A DNA stretch of 64,000 nucleotides from Hoplostethus atlanticus. Its lineage: Eukaryota > Chordata > Actinopteri > Trachichthyiformes > Trachichthyidae. The notes beneath the pieces are model-generated. The model had not been told where the DNA came from and made no database searches. It saw only the letters and a list, made by a program, of their open reading frames with translations. This document shows, in pieces, positions 61,671-64,000 of this stretch. The translations under genes were made by a program, and so were the position numbers. The DNA is taken from NCBI GenBank assembly GCA_034670405.1, contig JAXDDX010000001.1:8215001-8279000 (forward strand), given 5' to 3'. Position 1 is the stretch's first letter. Each line of letters opens with the position of its first letter.

Positions 61671-62420
61671 ATGTTTCAGATGAAGATGTGACTGTTTACA
61701 GTTCATCTTTACTTCAGACTTTTTTAACTTCAGCCATTTGTGTTTTTAAGGTGTGTGTGTGTGCGCGTGTGTGTGCGCACACGTGCACTGACTATGGGTG
61801 TGACTTTGCTGGCTTTCTTTGTGTCTGTGCTTTTGCCATGGCAGCTAGCTGACTGGGCAGGGCTTCTCTAGCTGATGGCACCGAGGGGCGTGGCTTTAAA
61901 TGAATTGTGTGCCACCCCCGACCCTTTCAACCCACAGCTTTGAACTGTGCATGTGTTTTCACAGCGTCTTGGGTAGAAAGAAAGCATTCAGATGTTCTGT
62001 TAAAAATCTCAAACCCTCACCCATCAAGGGCTAGACCATTCACCTTGCACTACCCTTTGTCCCACAACCTTTCTCGCTATCCCATCCCACCACAATCCTC
62101 CTCTCATGGGCCTACTGATCAACTTCTCAAGCACTAGTTCTAATGGCTGTGTGTATGTTTGATGTATTTGAATGGTAGAGTACCTGTTTCTCGAAGTACA
62201 TATGTAGCAGCACTGCAGATAGGAGGAGTAATGAGGTGTTAGCCTGGTATAACTCTCCCCCGATCGAAGATACAACTCCACAATAGCAGCCAGGGTACAG
62301 GACTGTTCACCTTTGCTTTGAAAATATTGACTTTGTTCTAATTCTTTCCTATGTTGTGCTTGTTATTTCTGTATTAATTGTTCTTAAAATTATCAAGATG
62401 ACAATAAATTACTTAACTGG
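61671..62420 (+). other. fkbp4: fkbp4 3' UTR
   Basis: Sequence from the stop to just past the AATAAA at 62403. It contains an alternating GTGTGTGCGCGTGTGTGTGCGC tract at 61751-61780. Confidence 0.6.
62403..62408 (+). terminator. fkbp4 poly(A) signal
   Basis: AATAAA 733 bp after the stop, in an AT-rich stretch. Confidence 0.65.
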
Positions 62421-64000
62421 AATATGTGTGTGAAAGCAGCTAGAAATGAAATGAATTAGCTTCTCTTGGACATACTCAAACAGTTTGTCTTACTTGACTG
62501 TTAAAAACATGTATAAACGTGTGCATATTCAGCTCCTGAGATCCAAGCTTTTGGGGCTATAGCTGGAAGGCCATGTGAGCCCTGTTCCATTTTAGTCGCC
62601 AAAGCACCTGTAGAGAAACCGCTTCTCTGTAATGGCACTGATTTTGAAACTCAATTACAATTGCACAGTAAACCCTAATGGGCCATCACAGATACATTGA
62701 GAAGTTCACCTTGAGGTCTGAGTGCAGAATCCATAGTCACGGTGCAGAAGCTGGGGTTCAACCTGGTCAGCTTCAGAAGCTTGGAGGAGGTGAGTTGGGG
62801 AACTAATTTGGAACAGGGCTGTGGGTGCTATGTGAGTATTTACTTGTTGATCTGTGTCTGGTGCAGAGGTCACCACTTGGTCTGCCCTGACTGAAGGATC
62901 CAATATATAATAAACAGCAACAAGTTGATTTGTTGTTTGGTTTGGTCTTGCCTTGATTGGCACATCTGTCCCTCATTTTCAGGCCATCCTCCACTTCCTA
63001 GCTTTCCTTTCCCTTCTCGGACAGTCACTCAACGCAAATGACATAAAAATACTGCTTTCCTCCCTTCTAAGGAGGAGGAAAAGGCAATGTCACAGCCTGT
63101 CAGAATTAGGGGTTTAATACACCAACATTTGTACATTGCATACTAATGAACAAGCTGACAATAAACTATCCCGGAGTTTTTGGCAGATATGCAAGATGAA
63201 GACCATAATCCAATCCTTTCTCTGTCTTATTCACTATATGATGTGGCTCTTGTTCACTTCTAGGTGGTCTTATATTTTGTTTTTGACTAAAGACGAATTA
63301 AAAGTATTGATTTTTGAGCGATTAAAATGGCTTTGTTTACATTTTTTAAAAATTTCACAACGGACTTTTTTTTTTTTTAAACCCAGTTTTAGCTTTAGAC
63401 AGTTAACATCCATAAAATATAAAAGATGTTTCAAAATATACAAAATAAATAGACAAAAATGCATTTTTTTTGTGCATTTTGAAACATCACTTTACTTTAA
63501 ACATTAAGTATATGCATTATTGCCGTATGGGTTCTACTAATGTCGAAGTTGAAATTGAATTTTAACTTTATTGTAGCATTCATTCTCAGGAGTCTGCTCT
63601 TCCCAGGCCGTATCTGATCCTCCCACTCTGTGTGCTCTATCACAGGGCCATCGGTGTCAGATTACGGGTCAGTTTACGGGAAAGATCTCTACCTTTTGAT
63701 TAGGGCCTCCTGTTGCTTTATGATTCACTCCTGGTAATGAATGACAATACAAAGGTATTCTGTTAAAGAGGCGCACCAAGTATTTCTAAAAGGAAACAGT
63801 GCTCTGTGATATACGGTATTGAGTTTCGATCACCCTGTCCTACTCTGTATTTTTATCTACTTTAGTATCACTATAGCCTCATTTTCCTGTAATGTTCTTA
63901 TAGTATAATACTTGAGGGTTACTGAAGGGACCAAAAACCAGACTTGAAAACTTCAGACTCTGGCTAGGCATTCACACCAATGGAGAATAAGTAGTCAAGC
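62421..64000. other. Intergenic, nothing recognised
   Basis: No exon with family similarity was found on either strand. An open minus-strand frame at 62706-62963 ends in a donor-like GTGAAC but matches no family I know. AT-rich sequence with poly-T and poly-A runs follows. Confidence 0.5.

Overview
The window is vertebrate nuclear DNA, most likely from a teleost fish. The genes are split by GT-AG introns mostly of 0.1 to 2 kb. CA/GT, CT/GA and GATA microsatellites are abundant, and there is a Tc1-like transposon end and SINE-type repeats of fish character. The predicted proteins match vertebrate families but differ from mammalian ones. There is no bacterial gene, operon, CRISPR array or rRNA. 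All exons below were placed by hand from reading frame, splice sites and remembered family similarity. In each gene the summed exon lengths keep one open frame.

Layout, left to right. (1) About 1.2 kb of nested transposable elements: a solo LTR with a 5-bp target duplication, inside an element with long inverted arms. (2) ptprq (+, 1386-16860): 37 exons give about 2062 residues. They comprise 13 fibronectin type III domains, a membrane-proximal domain, one transmembrane segment and one phosphatase domain with a WPE loop. The 5' end lies outside the window. (3) iqsec3 (-, 20573-41778): 15 coding exons, 1115 residues, an Arf-GEF with coiled coil, IQ, Sec7 and PH regions. Its introns carry most of the repeats. 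(4) washc1 (+, 42812-48014): 11 coding exons, 468 residues, the Arp2/3-activating subunit of the WASH complex. (5) ddx11 (-, 49296-56082): 27 coding exons, about 923 residues, an iron-sulphur DEAH-box DNA helicase. (6) fkbp4 (+, 57197-61670): 11 exons, 445 residues, an Hsp90 co-chaperone with two FKBP domains and TPRs. (7) 62.4-64 kb: no gene recognised.

The genes do not form a pathway. They serve stereocilia and phosphoinositides, inhibitory-synapse Arf signalling, endosomal actin, sister-chromatid cohesion, and steroid-receptor chaperoning. Orientation is the notable feature. ptprq and iqsec3 converge, iqsec3 and washc1 diverge, washc1 and ddx11 converge with abutting or overlapping 3' ends, and ddx11 and fkbp4 diverge from one CpG-bearing interval. 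From memory, the order iqsec3-washc1-ddx11 matches the human 12p terminus (IQSEC3, a WASH copy, a DDX11L copy), including orientation.

Most notable: a Ser/Thr/Pro-rich exon with a furin-type RRKR site inside an FN3 domain of ptprq; the ancestral-looking ddx11-washc1-iqsec3 block; a GC-AG intron in washc1; two mutually dependent in-frame splice routes in ddx11; a 0.6-kb hairpin element in fkbp4 intron 1 with a fragment in iqsec3; and an E2F-type site at ddx11.
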